Shown here: piece after piece, positions 8,885 through 16,748 of the stretch
Layout: every line of letters begins with the position of its first letter
How positions within the stretch are numbered: position 1 is the first letter of the stretch
Assembly: GCF_020735465.1 (NCBI RefSeq)
Contig: NZ_CP085935.1
Coordinates: forward strand, 1,984,001 to 2,048,000
Length of the DNA: 64,000 nt
Direction: 5' to 3'
DNA from: Collinsella stercoris DSM 13279
GTDB taxonomy: Bacteria > Actinomycetota > Coriobacteriia > Coriobacteriales > Coriobacteriaceae
Made by a program: the position numbers and the translations under genes
The notes under the pieces: model-generated
Told to the model about the DNA's origin: nothing
What the model saw: only the letters and a program-made list of their open reading frames with translations
Databases searched by the model: none

Positions 8885-9514
8885 ATGGCCACAGCACAAC
8901 CCCTCCCCATCCGCATGGTCGCCGGATTGGGCAACCCGGGCGATGAGTACGCCGACACCCGCCACAACGCCGGCTTCAAAGCCGTCGACGTCCTGGCATC
9001 CCAAGCCGGCGTGAGCTATTGGAAAAACCAAGCCGGCGCCGAAGTCGCCCTTATCAACGTCAACGACCCCGAGGCCGAAGGTGGCAAACGCGAGGTTGTC
9101 CTGGTCAAACCGCAGTCGTATATGAACACGAGCGGCGGTCCCATTTCCAAACTGTGCGCCCAATACAAGGTCAAGCCCGAAGAGCTGCTCGTGATCCACG
9201 ACGAGCTCGACATTCCCGCCGGCGATGTGCGCGTCAAGGTCGGCGGCGGCCACGCGGGGCATAACGGCCTGCGCTCGATCATCGACAAGCTCGGAAGCCG
9301 CGACTTCTCCCGCATTCGCGCTGGCATTGGCGACCCCCCGGGCCGCATGCCCGTAGCGGACTTCGTACTCAAGCAGCTCCGCTCCCGTGAAGCCGAAGAC
9401 TTCGCCGTCATGACGAGCCAAGCCGCCGAGGCCGCGGCCCTCGCCATCACGCGCGGCGTGGTATTCGCACGCGACCACGTCAACGGCGGCGCCAGCGGCA
9501 ACGGCAAACACTAG
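8885..9514 (+). CDS. pth: Peptidyl-tRNA hydrolase
   Basis: Recycles tRNA from peptidyl-tRNA released by stalled ribosomes. Family residues are visible: GLGNPG (Asn17), RHNAGF with catalytic His27, KPQSYMN, and HDELDIPAG with the catalytic-network Asp. GGGHAGHNGLRSI completes the active-site groove. The length is 209 residues, slightly longer than the usual 190 because of C-terminal Gly/Asn-rich residues. The start at 8885 follows AAGGAGG at ideal spacing. The gene stands alone, converging with nfnB. Confidence 0.95.
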   Translation: MATAQPLPIRMVAGLGNPGDEYADTRHNAGFKAVDVLASQAGVSYWKNQAGAEVALINVNDPEAEGGKREVVLVKPQSYMNTSGGPISKLCAQYKVKPEELLVIHDELDIPAGDVRVKVGGGHAGHNGLRSIIDKLGSRDFSRIRAGIGDPPGRMPVADFVLKQLRSREAEDFAVMTSQAAEAAALAITRGVVFARDHVNGGASGNGKH

Positions 9515-9704
9515 CACGCGAGCTGTGCCAACATACACTGTTATTTAGGCTGCCGAGTTCGCTCGAAAAACCAAGTCCGTTAAAGCAGTCGCATTCGCAA
9601 GGGAAGGCGAACGCACCAGCACTGCCGTGTTCGCTAGGGAGGCCGAGCGCTCCAGCGCAATCGAGCACGCCAACGCAATCGCATCCACGAAAATCGCATC
9701 CACG

Positions 9705-9744
9705 CAAAAAGGCGCCCGCCGGGCCTCGTGGTCCGGCGGGCGCC
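9705..9744 (-). terminator. Rho-independent terminator after nfnB
   Basis: Perfect 12-bp GC stem GGCGCCCGCCGG / CCGGCGGGCGCC with a 10-base loop. On the minus strand it is followed by TTTTTG, so it ends the nfnA-nfnB transcript. It may also stop read-through from pth. Confidence 0.85.
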
Positions 9745-9778
9745 TTGCTGTGCACAAGCGCTTTGCAGCGGAAGCTTA

Positions 9779-11185
9779 CTACTCGCCCAACAGCGTCTTC
9801 TTCATGGACGCGGCAGCCTTCTTGCCGGCGCCCATAGCAAGGATGACGGTGGCGGCACCGGTCACGATGTCACCGCCGGCCCACACCTTGGGGTTGGAGG
9901 TGCGGCCGTCCTCGTCGGCCTCGATGAGGCCCCAGCGATTGAGCTCGACATCGGCGCAGAGCTTGGCAAACGGGTTCGCCATGGTGCCGATGGCCGTAAT
10001 GGCGACGTCGCAGGGAATCTCGAACGCGGAGTCGGCCACAGGCACGGGGCGACGGCGGCCGGAGGCGTCGGGCTCGCCGAGCTCCATGCGCTCCAGCTTG
10101 ACGGAGGACACAAAGCCGTCCTCGCCCTTGATGAACTCGAGCGGATTGGCGAGCTCGAGGATCTTGACGCCCTCTTCCTTGGCGTGGTGCACCTCGGCCA
10201 GACGCGCGGGCATCTCGGCCTCGGTACGACGGTACGCCAGGGTCACGCTCTCGGCACCCAGGCGCAGCGCGGTGCGTGCGGCGTCCATAGCCACGTTGCC
10301 GCCGCCGAACACCACGACGTTCTTGCCGTGGCGAATGGGCGTGTCGTACACCGGGAAGTCGTACGCCTTCATGAGGTTCGTGCGCGTGAGGTACTCGTTG
10401 GCGCAGTACACGCCGGGCAGGTTCTCGCCCGGGACCTTGAGGAAGCGGGGCAGGCCCGCGCCCACGGCCAGGTACAGGGCGTCGAAGCCCTCCTCGTTGA
10501 AAAGCTCCTCGGCGTCGAACAGGCGGCCGGCCACGGAGTTGTACTCAAAGTGGACGCCCAACTGCTCCAGGCCCTCGATCTCGCGCTTGACGATGCTCTT
10601 GGGCAGACGGAACTCGGGAATGCCGTAGGTGAGCACGCCGCCGCCGGTGAAGAACGCCTCGAACACCGTGACGTCGAAGCCCTCGCGCGCGAGCTCGCCC
10701 GCGCAGGCGATGCCGGAGGGGCCGGAGCCCACAATGGCGACCTTCTTGCCGTTCTTGGGCTTGCAGACCGGGGCCTTGCCGACCTCCTCGGCCATATCGC
10801 CCACCATACGCTCGAGCTGACCGATGGCAACGGCTTCGCCCTTGCGGCCGAGGATGCACTTGCCCTCGCACTGGTTCTCCTGCGGGCACACGCGGCCGCA
10901 GACGGACGGCAGCAGGTTGTCGCCCTTGATGGTCTCGAGCGCGCCGGCCCAGTCCTCATCGCGGATCTTGGAGATGAAGCCGGGGATGTTCACGCCCACG
11001 GGGCAGCCCTCCATGCAGAGGGGCTTCTTGCAATCGAGGCAGCGGTTGGCCTCGGCGATGGCGTCTTCCTTGGTAAAACCCGTGTCGACGGGACGGAAAT
11101 CGCACGCGCGCTCGGCGGCGGGCTCCTCGTTGGGGGCGGTACGGGGGGCGCCGATGTTCGGGCGGTACTTCTTTACTTCTGGCAT
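9779..11185 (-). CDS. nfnB: NADPH-binding iron-sulfur flavoprotein, NfnB / GltA-SudA type
   Basis: Large subunit of an NADH-dependent ferredoxin:NADP+ oxidoreductase (NfnAB-like). The sequence alone cannot exclude the sister sulfide dehydrogenase SudAB or an orphan glutamate-synthase small chain. Two [4Fe-4S] ligand sets lie near the N-terminus: Cys49, 52, 57 and 61 (CLDCKKPLCMEGC) and Cys96, 100, 106 and 110 (CGRVCPQENQCEGKC). An FAD Rossmann motif (VAIVGSGPSGIACA) and an NADPH motif (VVVFGGGNVAMDAAR) follow, and GGDIVTGAATVILAMGAG near the end closes the FAD site. The length is 468 residues, matching NfnB. Its ATG overlaps the end of nfnA by 13 bp, so the two are made together. A terminator lies 35 bp downstream. 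Confidence 0.88.
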   Translation of the reverse strand: MPEVKKYRPNIGAPRTAPNEEPAAERACDFRPVDTGFTKEDAIAEANRCLDCKKPLCMEGCPVGVNIPGFISKIRDEDWAGALETIKGDNLLPSVCGRVCPQENQCEGKCILGRKGEAVAIGQLERMVGDMAEEVGKAPVCKPKNGKKVAIVGSGPSGIACAGELAREGFDVTVFEAFFTGGGVLTYGIPEFRLPKSIVKREIEGLEQLGVHFEYNSVAGRLFDAEELFNEEGFDALYLAVGAGLPRFLKVPGENLPGVYCANEYLTRTNLMKAYDFPVYDTPIRHGKNVVVFGGGNVAMDAARTALRLGAESVTLAYRRTEAEMPARLAEVHHAKEEGVKILELANPLEFIKGEDGFVSSVKLERMELGEPDASGRRRPVPVADSAFEIPCDVAITAIGTMANPFAKLCADVELNRWGLIEADEDGRTSNPKVWAGGDIVTGAATVILAMGAGKKAAASMKKTLLGE

Positions 11186-12009
11186 GCGCAGGCCTCCTTG
11201 TGGCGCTTGGTGGACTCGGCCTCTTCACCGCGGTAGCTGGCCTGACGTGCGGCCAGGTCGTCCCAGTCGACGGCGCTGGCGTCAAAATCGGGGCCGTCGA
11301 CGCAGGCGAACTTGGTCTCGCCGCCCACCTCGACGCGGCAGCAACCGCACATGCCGGTGCCGTCGACCATGATGGGGTTCAGGCTGGCGACGATCGGGAT
11401 GTTGTGCTCATGGCAGGTGAGCGAGGAGAACTTCATCATCGGCACGGGGCCCACGCAGAAAGCGTGGTCGATGGCGTCGGTCTCGCACAGACGGGCGAGC
11501 GGCAGGGTCACGACGCCCTTCTCGCCCATGGAGCCATCGTCGGTGGTGACGTACAGGCCGGCGAGCGGCAGCGCATCGAACTGCTCGTGCAGGATGAGGA
11601 GGTCCTTGGTGCGGGCGCCCATGATCACGTAGACGTTCTTGCCCTGCTCGCAGAGCATGCGGGCCACGGGATACGCGATGGCCAGGCCAACGCCGCCGCC
11701 GATGACTGCCACGGAGTCGCCCTCGATCTCGGTGGGCTTGCCCAGCGGGCCGGTGATGTCGCGGATGAAATCACCCTCGTTGAGCTCGGAGAGGCACTGC
11801 GTGGTCTTGCCGACCACCATGAAGATGAACTCGATCCAGCCCTCCTCGGCGTTCCAGTTGGCGAAGGTGAACGGCACGCGCTCACCCGTCTCGTCGATGC
11901 GCACCATGAGGAACTGGCCGGCATGCGCCTTCTTTGCCATCCTCGGGGCATGGACGCGGAACTCGAAGACCTTCTCCGAGAACTGCGTCTTCTTTAGGAT
12001 TTCAAACAT
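11173..12009 (-). CDS. nfnA: Ferredoxin-NADP reductase-type subunit, NfnA / SudB-like
   Basis: Small subunit of the same flavoprotein complex, with a ferredoxin-reductase fold. Residues 1-100 form the FAD-binding barrel (RVPFTFANW). Residues 105-215 form the NAD-binding Rossmann domain (VAVIGGGVGLAIAYPVARML). Cys221, 223/224 and 236 in GMCGCCRVEV...FACVDGP are the [2Fe-2S] ligands typical of NfnA, DHODH electron-transfer subunits and SudB. 278 residues. The start at 12009 is chosen for its GGAGAGGGG site and the standard MFEILKK start; the longer frame to 12096 lacks a ribosome site. Together with nfnB it predicts flavin-based electron bifurcation between NADH, NADPH and ferredoxin, which is an inference from family and pairing. 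TATACT at 12125-12130 (minus strand) is a possible -10 box. Confidence 0.88.
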   Translation of the reverse strand: MFEILKKTQFSEKVFEFRVHAPRMAKKAHAGQFLMVRIDETGERVPFTFANWNAEEGWIEFIFMVVGKTTQCLSELNEGDFIRDITGPLGKPTEIEGDSVAVIGGGVGLAIAYPVARMLCEQGKNVYVIMGARTKDLLILHEQFDALPLAGLYVTTDDGSMGEKGVVTLPLARLCETDAIDHAFCVGPVPMMKFSSLTCHEHNIPIVASLNPIMVDGTGMCGCCRVEVGGETKFACVDGPDFDASAVDWDDLAARQASYRGEEAESTKRHKEACACQK

Positions 12010-12358
12010 AGAACCCCTCTCCGAATTGTTCAGGGGGAACACCGTTTTTGCAGGTAGACAGCCCGGCATCCCCGTTTGCAACCCATTTGCGCGCAACGTC
12101 TCTCAATCTGCGCACACATTGTTAAGTATACCGCTCGACCACTTTTTCAAGATGCAGCAGCGCGCATTTTGGGCGAACGGAGGGACGTGTTTCGGCACAA
12201 GGACAAAGACGACCGCACCGAGACGGAGCCAGTGGTAGGTGCGTCAACCCAAACAAACGCCTCTCCACATCTTCCCAGCTCGAACCCTTATCCATACGCT
12301 TACGGTATGATGTACCGCAATAAAAATCGCCTGCATCTGCACCGAGTGAGGAGTACCC
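12010..12358. other. Divergent promoter region between nfnA and the CmpB-family gene
   Basis: 349 bp without a gene. The minus strand shows TATACT (12125-12130) with TTGAAA (12145-12150) upstream, though the 14-base spacing is short. The plus strand shows TATGAT about 50 bp before the CmpB start. No repeat or riboswitch fold was recognised. Confidence 0.4.
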
Positions 12359-13720
12359 ATGGCGAGCATGAGCGCCTTGCTAGAACGTATCAAGGCAGCG
12401 GGCCGCACCGCGGCAGACGCCCATACCGGCACCAACGCGAGCAACAACCCCGACTACGACCTGCCGGGCAACGACCTCGACCCCACCAACCCCACCGCCG
12501 AGCAGCGCAGGACCGTCCCGCTCATGATCCGCGTCTACGGCGCCCTCTGCGCACTCGACGGCATCGTGGCCCTGCCGCTCATGGGCGCGTACTTTGGCAT
12601 CATGATCTATCGCCTGGCACTTGGCCAAGAAGAGGTCCTCATCGGCAGCGACCTCACGCTCACCGCCACCATGACCGGTATCGGAGCCGTGCTGTCGTTC
12701 GTGTCCTCGGTCGCGCTCATCCTCTTTGGCTGGGCCCTCATCAAGAGCTACCGCCGCGACGCCGGGCGCTGGGCGTATGCGCTCATCGTCATGACCATCG
12801 GGCAGATCCTCATCGAAATCATGCTCCAGGGCTTTGGCGTGCACCTCATCCGCCCGCTCATCCAGCTGGGCATCCTCACCGCGCTCTCGGCGAGCATCGA
12901 CCCCACGCTCAAGCAGGAGCGCGACCTGCAGCGCCACCTGCGCGACCTGGAGGACCGCGTGGCGGCGGCGGGTGGCATGCTCGGCCGCGACCTCACCGGC
13001 GAGGGCTACATCAAACTCAACTTCTTCAACCTGTTCTGGGTGTTCATGGTCTGCTGCGTGCTGGGACTCATCATCGAGGTCATCTTCCACATGGTATGGG
13101 TCGAGCCCGGCGTGTACCAAGACCGCGCCGGCCTGCTCTTCGGACCGTTCAGCCCCATTTACGGTTTCGGCGCCGTATTACTCACCGTGGCGCTCAACCG
13201 CTTTTACAAAAAGCCCTGGCCGCTCATCTTCTTGGTGAGCGCCGTCATCGGCGGCGTGTTCGAGACCGCCGTGAGCTGGTGGATGCAGACATCGTTCGGC
13301 GCGATTGCCTGGAGCTACTCCTTTGAGCTGCTGCCCGGCATCCCCGACCCCATGGCCATCCTGTTCGCCGGTCGCACCTCCACGCCGTTTATGTTCATGT
13401 GGGGCACGCTCGGGCTGTTCTGGATCAAGCTCTGCCTGCCGCACCTGCTCAAGCTCATCAACCTGATCCCCTGGAAGATGCGCTACTCGCTCACCACCGC
13501 CATGGCTGCACTCATGCTGGTCAACGGCGCCATGACGCTGCAGGCGCTTGACTGCTGGTTTTGCCGCGAGAGCGGCCTTGCCCCCAGCTCGCCGGTGGAG
13601 GAGTTCTACGCCGAGCACTTCAACAACGACTACATGGCCAACCGCTTCCAGAGCATGTCGATCCACCCCGACACCTCCGGCCGCGTGGATTCCCCCAAGT
13701 CGGGCACCGAGAACAAGTAG
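12359..13720 (+). CDS. CmpB-family (putative ABC transporter type IV) membrane protein
   Basis: Multi-pass membrane protein. The N-terminal part (about 55-180) has four hydrophobic segments. A charged cytosolic stretch (KQERDLQRHLRDLEDRV) follows, and residues 220-400 match the ABC_trans_CmpB/DUF1113 family: LNFFNLFWVFMVCC, EVIFHMVW, GPFSPIYGFGAVLL, GGVFETAVSWWMQ. The family is widespread in Firmicutes and Actinobacteria. No transport partner is encoded beside it, and its function is not established despite the name. The start is ATG 12359, with GAGGAG a few bases upstream. The C-terminal 50 residues are polar. It is a single-gene unit. Confidence 0.8.
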   Translation: MASMSALLERIKAAGRTAADAHTGTNASNNPDYDLPGNDLDPTNPTAEQRRTVPLMIRVYGALCALDGIVALPLMGAYFGIMIYRLALGQEEVLIGSDLTLTATMTGIGAVLSFVSSVALILFGWALIKSYRRDAGRWAYALIVMTIGQILIEIMLQGFGVHLIRPLIQLGILTALSASIDPTLKQERDLQRHLRDLEDRVAAAGGMLGRDLTGEGYIKLNFFNLFWVFMVCCVLGLIIEVIFHMVWVEPGVYQDRAGLLFGPFSPIYGFGAVLLTVALNRFYKKPWPLIFLVSAVIGGVFETAVSWWMQTSFGAIAWSYSFELLPGIPDPMAILFAGRTSTPFMFMWGTLGLFWIKLCLPHLLKLINLIPWKMRYSLTTAMAALMLVNGAMTLQALDCWFCRESGLAPSSPVEEFYAEHFNNDYMANRFQSMSIHPDTSGRVDSPKSGTENK

Positions 13721-13756
13721 GCCCCACGCGCGCCCACGAGATCAACCCTCTTCAAA

Positions 13757-13801
13757 CGTCCGGTATGTGCTGGGTATCGACTGGCCAGCACATTCCGGAC
13801 G
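13757..13801. repeat. Hairpin downstream of the CmpB-family gene, copy 1
   Basis: 17-bp arms CGTCCGGTATGTGCTGG and CCAGCACATTCCGGACG with one mismatch and an 11-base loop, followed by GTTTT. It could terminate the upstream plus-strand gene. It shares the CGTCC...TGCTGG design with the next hairpin. Confidence 0.75.
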
Positions 13802-13823
13802 GTTTTACCGGTTTTCGGCAAGG

Positions 13824-13876
13824 AAAACGTCCCGTTTCTGCTGGGCACAAAGCCGCAAGCAGAAACGGGACGTTTT
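13824..13876. repeat. Hairpin downstream of the CmpB-family gene, copy 2
   Basis: Perfect 19-bp inverted repeat AAAACGTCCCGTTTCTGCT with a 15-base loop. A-rich on one flank and T-rich on the other, so it could act as a bidirectional terminator between the convergent CmpB-family gene and moaE copy 1. Confidence 0.8.
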
Positions 13877-13947
13877 GGGACGAGATATTTTGCGCAAGGG
13901 CCCTCAATTTCGAACGCTTGGACCCCATCCTGGAAGCAACGAGCCGT

Positions 13948-14343
13948 CTACGCAGAGAGCCCCTGCTCCACCACGCAGGTGTTCTTGATGGTGGACACCA
14001 AATGCTGCAGCCCATCGATCACGCGCGGGCGGATGTCGCCGCCAATAAGTACGAGCATGATGTCGTCACCCACCGAAAGGTTTCCGGAATTGAGCCACAC
14101 GCGGACGTACTCGATGCCGGGCAAACCGCGTGCCTCCTCTACGGCTGCGGCAACTTTGCCCTCATCGTAGGAGAACACCATGCCAGCGACCTTGTCTCCC
14201 GGCTGAACGCCATCGGTTTCCACACCGCGCACCTCGGCCTTGGGAGTCTCGCGGACGGTTCCGTTGTGAACAAGGTACATGCCGCAACGGCGAAACGCCG
14301 GATCCGCCTTGGCCTCACGCAGCCATGCGTCGATAGAGGGCAT
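13948..14343 (-). CDS. MoaE-like protein, copy 1
   Basis: 131-residue protein with the MoaE (molybdopterin synthase large subunit) fold pattern: YLVHNGTVRETPKAEVRG near the N-terminus, VAGMVFSYD, then YVRVWLNSGNLSVGDDIMLV and IDGLQHLVSTIKNT. The core aligns by eye with MoaE, but the C-terminus ends NTCVVEQGLSA instead of the usual P-W/L-K-K segment, so a catalytic Lys appears to be missing. No other molybdenum-cofactor gene lies in the window. It is the third gene of a unit purE-srtB-moaE that is repeated at 23.0-25.1 kb. The start at 14343 aligns with the copy-2 MPSID start; its ribosome site (GGAGAG) is rather distant. Function unresolved. Confidence 0.75.
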   Translation of the reverse strand: MPSIDAWLREAKADPAFRRCGMYLVHNGTVRETPKAEVRGVETDGVQPGDKVAGMVFSYDEGKVAAAVEEARGLPGIEYVRVWLNSGNLSVGDDIMLVLIGGDIRPRVIDGLQHLVSTIKNTCVVEQGLSA

Positions 14344-14717
14344 TTGAGACGTGGAGCTCTCCTTACAGAATCGATCCCTACGACAATTGATTCCTATTCC
14401 AGCCATTGCGACGCAGGCTTCTCCGCTTCGCACCTTCCCGCCCTGAGGGCATAAGACCTCCTCCCGCGCTGAGGGCATGAGATCTCTTTCTGCCCCGGGG
14501 ACATGAAACCTCATATGTAGCAGCTTCTCACCGCCGCCTCAGGGCCCCACTGCAACACGGAGCCCCGCTGCGCGATGGCCCCCGCGGCGCCGGGGACCTT
14601 ACTCTTGGGCCGAGTCCGCCACCGCACTCCGGCAACCACACCAAGGAAAAGCAATACGGCGAGGTCCCATCTTCCTGCGGGACCTCGCCGTCAAACATTC
14701 CCTGCACCAAGAGATTC
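14344..14717. other. Spacer between srtB copy 1 and moaE copy 1 with short direct repeats
   Basis: 374 bp without a gene. It contains the srtB terminator-like stem (14657-14690) and three imperfect direct repeats of about 25 bp (about 14440-14512) built on CTGAGGGCATAAGACCTC. The corresponding spacer of copy 2 is only 153 bp. Confidence 0.6.
14657..14690 (-). terminator. Terminator-like stem after srtB copy 1
   Basis: Perfect 12-bp stem CGGCGAGGTCCC / GGGACCTCGCCG with a 10-base loop. On the minus strand it is followed by TATTGCTTTTCC, a weak T-rich tail. Confidence 0.6.
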
Positions 14718-16028
14718 CTACTGCGCGGAAGCCTCCTGCTGAGCATCGGGCGCCTGCTGCGCCGTGGGGTCCTGAGCTGCAGGGTCTTGGGTCGCAGAAT
14801 CCTGCTCGCCGCCAACCGTACCCACGAGCGTGCACACCATGGTGGCTCGCTTGGTCTTGGCCAGGAATGCATCGTCGCAAGTCACGAGCGTCAGTACCTG
14901 CTTGGTGTCCTTGACCTGTTGCTTTGCATCCTTGGACTGAGCGCTGGCGCGTTTGAGCGAATCGGACAGGTACTGCGCCAAGCCGCCATCGCCCTCAAAG
15001 TTCGTACGGCGCGCGTCCACAAAATTGTCCTCGACCTTCATCGTGAACATGGGGGCGAACTCGTACGTCGCATCCGGCGTGATGTAGTACACCTTCTTGA
15101 TGGTGTCGAACGCATCTTGCTTGAGCGTCTCGTTGATGTAGCTGAACATCGAGCCGTCGTTCATATGATGGCCGTACAGCGTCGTCTGCTGGTCAACCAC
15201 GCCGGGAGCCGTGTCGTCCATGTCGAGGAACACGGTGCCGTTGGCGTTGTATTCGCCGTTGATGAGCGTGCGCAGGTAGGTGTCGTTGGTGTCACCCTGC
15301 GCAACAACGTGGTTGATGTTCGTGCCGGGGATGTAAATCCAGCCGACGACGTCCTCGTTGACCTTCTTCAGCGCATCGAAGTCGATGTTGGGAATGCCCT
15401 CGCCCGCCGTGTCCGAGATCGCCTCTTTGTTGAGGTTCTCGTAGAAGTCGGCTGCCTGCTTGTACCCCATCTGCGCATGCACGAACAGCCCGCCAGCAGC
15501 GACCAGCAGCACCACGCCGAGCACGATGAGCATCGTGGACAGCACGTTGCCCTTGCGGCGCGGGGACTTGGACCCGGAACCGCGCGAGCCCCCGGAGCTA
15601 TACGGAGTAGTGCCGCTCGCATAGGCCGCACCGGAGGAAGCCGAACGGCGTGCGTCGCGAGCGCCCTGCTGACGAGCGCCATAAGGGTTCTGCTGCGTAC
15701 CCGCGGCGCGCGCATCCCGCTGAGCGGAGCTGTGGGCACCCTGAGCTGCGGGAGCATACGGTTGCATGCCCGCTGCACGGGGCATGGGCGGCACGTTCGG
15801 CGCGGATGCGCCGCGTGACGCAGGAGATGGAACCGACGCCGGAATCCGCCCCGCAGCGCCCTGAGACGCCTGACGGCGCGCGTACGGATTGGCAGAGGCG
15901 GGCTGAATAACCGGAATATCAGAGCTCATAGGGCGCGGGGCGTGGGCAGCTCCGCCTGCAGGACCCGGCGCAGGTGTGGAGCCCGCACCGTTTTTGGGCT
16001 TGAAATGCCTTCCCTCTGAAGCGGCCAT
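14718..16028 (-). CDS. srtB: Class B sortase, copy 1
   Basis: Membrane-anchored transpeptidase that joins sorting-motif proteins to the cell wall or to each other. Residues 1-170 are a long, disordered Pro/Ala/Arg-rich cytosolic region; one transmembrane helix follows at about 177-197 (LSTMLIVLGVVLLVAAGGLF). The sortase domain shows DVVGWIYIPGTNINHVV, His287 in LYGHHMNDGSMF, catalytic Cys384 in LTLVTCDD and Arg394 in KRATMVC, so the triad is complete. A Gln/Asp/Ala/Pro-rich tail with near-repeats (QDPAAQDPTAQ) extends the C-terminus. The gene starts 6 bases after purE copy 1, the same spacing as in copy 2. Its substrate is not known; the GH31 protein and the Cna-B adhesin are nearby candidates. 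Confidence 0.92.
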   Translation of the reverse strand: MAASEGRHFKPKNGAGSTPAPGPAGGAAHAPRPMSSDIPVIQPASANPYARRQASQGAAGRIPASVPSPASRGASAPNVPPMPRAAGMQPYAPAAQGAHSSAQRDARAAGTQQNPYGARQQGARDARRSASSGAAYASGTTPYSSGGSRGSGSKSPRRKGNVLSTMLIVLGVVLLVAAGGLFVHAQMGYKQAADFYENLNKEAISDTAGEGIPNIDFDALKKVNEDVVGWIYIPGTNINHVVAQGDTNDTYLRTLINGEYNANGTVFLDMDDTAPGVVDQQTTLYGHHMNDGSMFSYINETLKQDAFDTIKKVYYITPDATYEFAPMFTMKVEDNFVDARRTNFEGDGGLAQYLSDSLKRASAQSKDAKQQVKDTKQVLTLVTCDDAFLAKTKRATMVCTLVGTVGGEQDSATQDPAAQDPTAQQAPDAQQEASAQ

Positions 16029-16034
16029 ACGCGC

Positions 16035-16511
16035 CTACGCCTCGGCCATATCGCGCTTGAGCTGCGCGATGGCGTCACGGTACTCGGGCATGGTGGCACC
16101 GAGAATCTGGGTGGCGTAGATGGCGGCGTTCTTGGCGCCGTTGATGGCAACGCAGGCAACCGGCACGCCAGAGGGCATCTGAACCATGGAGAGCAGGGAG
16201 TCCAAGCCGCCCAGATCGCTCGTCTTCATGGGCACGCCGATGACCGGCAGCGGCGTGAAGGCGGCGACCATACCGCCGAGATGCGCCGCCTTGCCCGCGG
16301 CGGCGACGATCACCTTGATACCGCGGTCGGCAGCGGTCTCGGCCCACTCGTGGACCTTGGCGGGATTGCGATGCGCGCTGGCAATGACCAGCTCGTACGG
16401 CACGCCCAGGGCGTCGAGCTCGGCGGTGCAGCCCTCCATGACGGGCGTGTCGGACTTGGAGCCCATGATGATTCCCACGAGCGGGGTCTTTGCGGTGGTT
16501 TCTGCAGACAT
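16035..16511 (-). CDS. purE: N5-CAIR mutase PurE, copy 1
   Basis: Converts N5-carboxyaminoimidazole ribonucleotide to 4-carboxy-AIR in purine synthesis. The signature [13 protein letters not shown], the AHRNP motif with catalytic His, and [12 protein letters not shown] are intact; 158 residues, normal size. After the N-terminus it differs from copy 2 at only about four positions, far fewer than the base-level divergence, so both are under purifying selection. No other pur gene is adjacent; the partner genes are srtB and moaE. A TATACT box lies 36-41 bases upstream of the start (16547-16552, minus strand), matching one 38-43 bases upstream of copy 2. Confidence 0.95.
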   Translation of the reverse strand: MSAETTAKTPLVGIIMGSKSDTPVMEGCTAELDALGVPYELVIASAHRNPAKVHEWAETAADRGIKVIVAAAGKAAHLGGMVAAFTPLPVIGVPMKTSDLGGLDSLLSMVQMPSGVPVACVAINGAKNAAIYATQILGATMPEYRDAIAQLKRDMAEA

Positions 16512-16661
16512 AAAGCCTCCCAGCAGCTAGGTATATTGATACTAGAAGTATACCGATGCGGGGGACGTCTGGCCTCGTGGACCTGCGTTCCCGCCGTACC
16601 GCCACGTTTCTTTTGGCGCGGCGCGGCAAAGGCATCGTTCGCTCGCACCGACCGGCCAATG

Positions 16662-16701
16662 AAAAAGGCCCGGCAGTCGACTTGTATCGCTCTGCCGGGC
16701 C
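16662..16701 (-). terminator. Rho-independent terminator after the GH31 gene
   Basis: 10-bp perfect stem GGCCCGGCAG / CTGCCGGGCC. On the minus strand it is followed by TTTTTC, the classic layout for ending the GH31 transcript before purE copy 1. Confidence 0.85.
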
Positions 16702-16748
16702 AAAAGGCCTCTATGAGATGGCTCGCGCCTCTCTAAGAGTGTGTGCGA

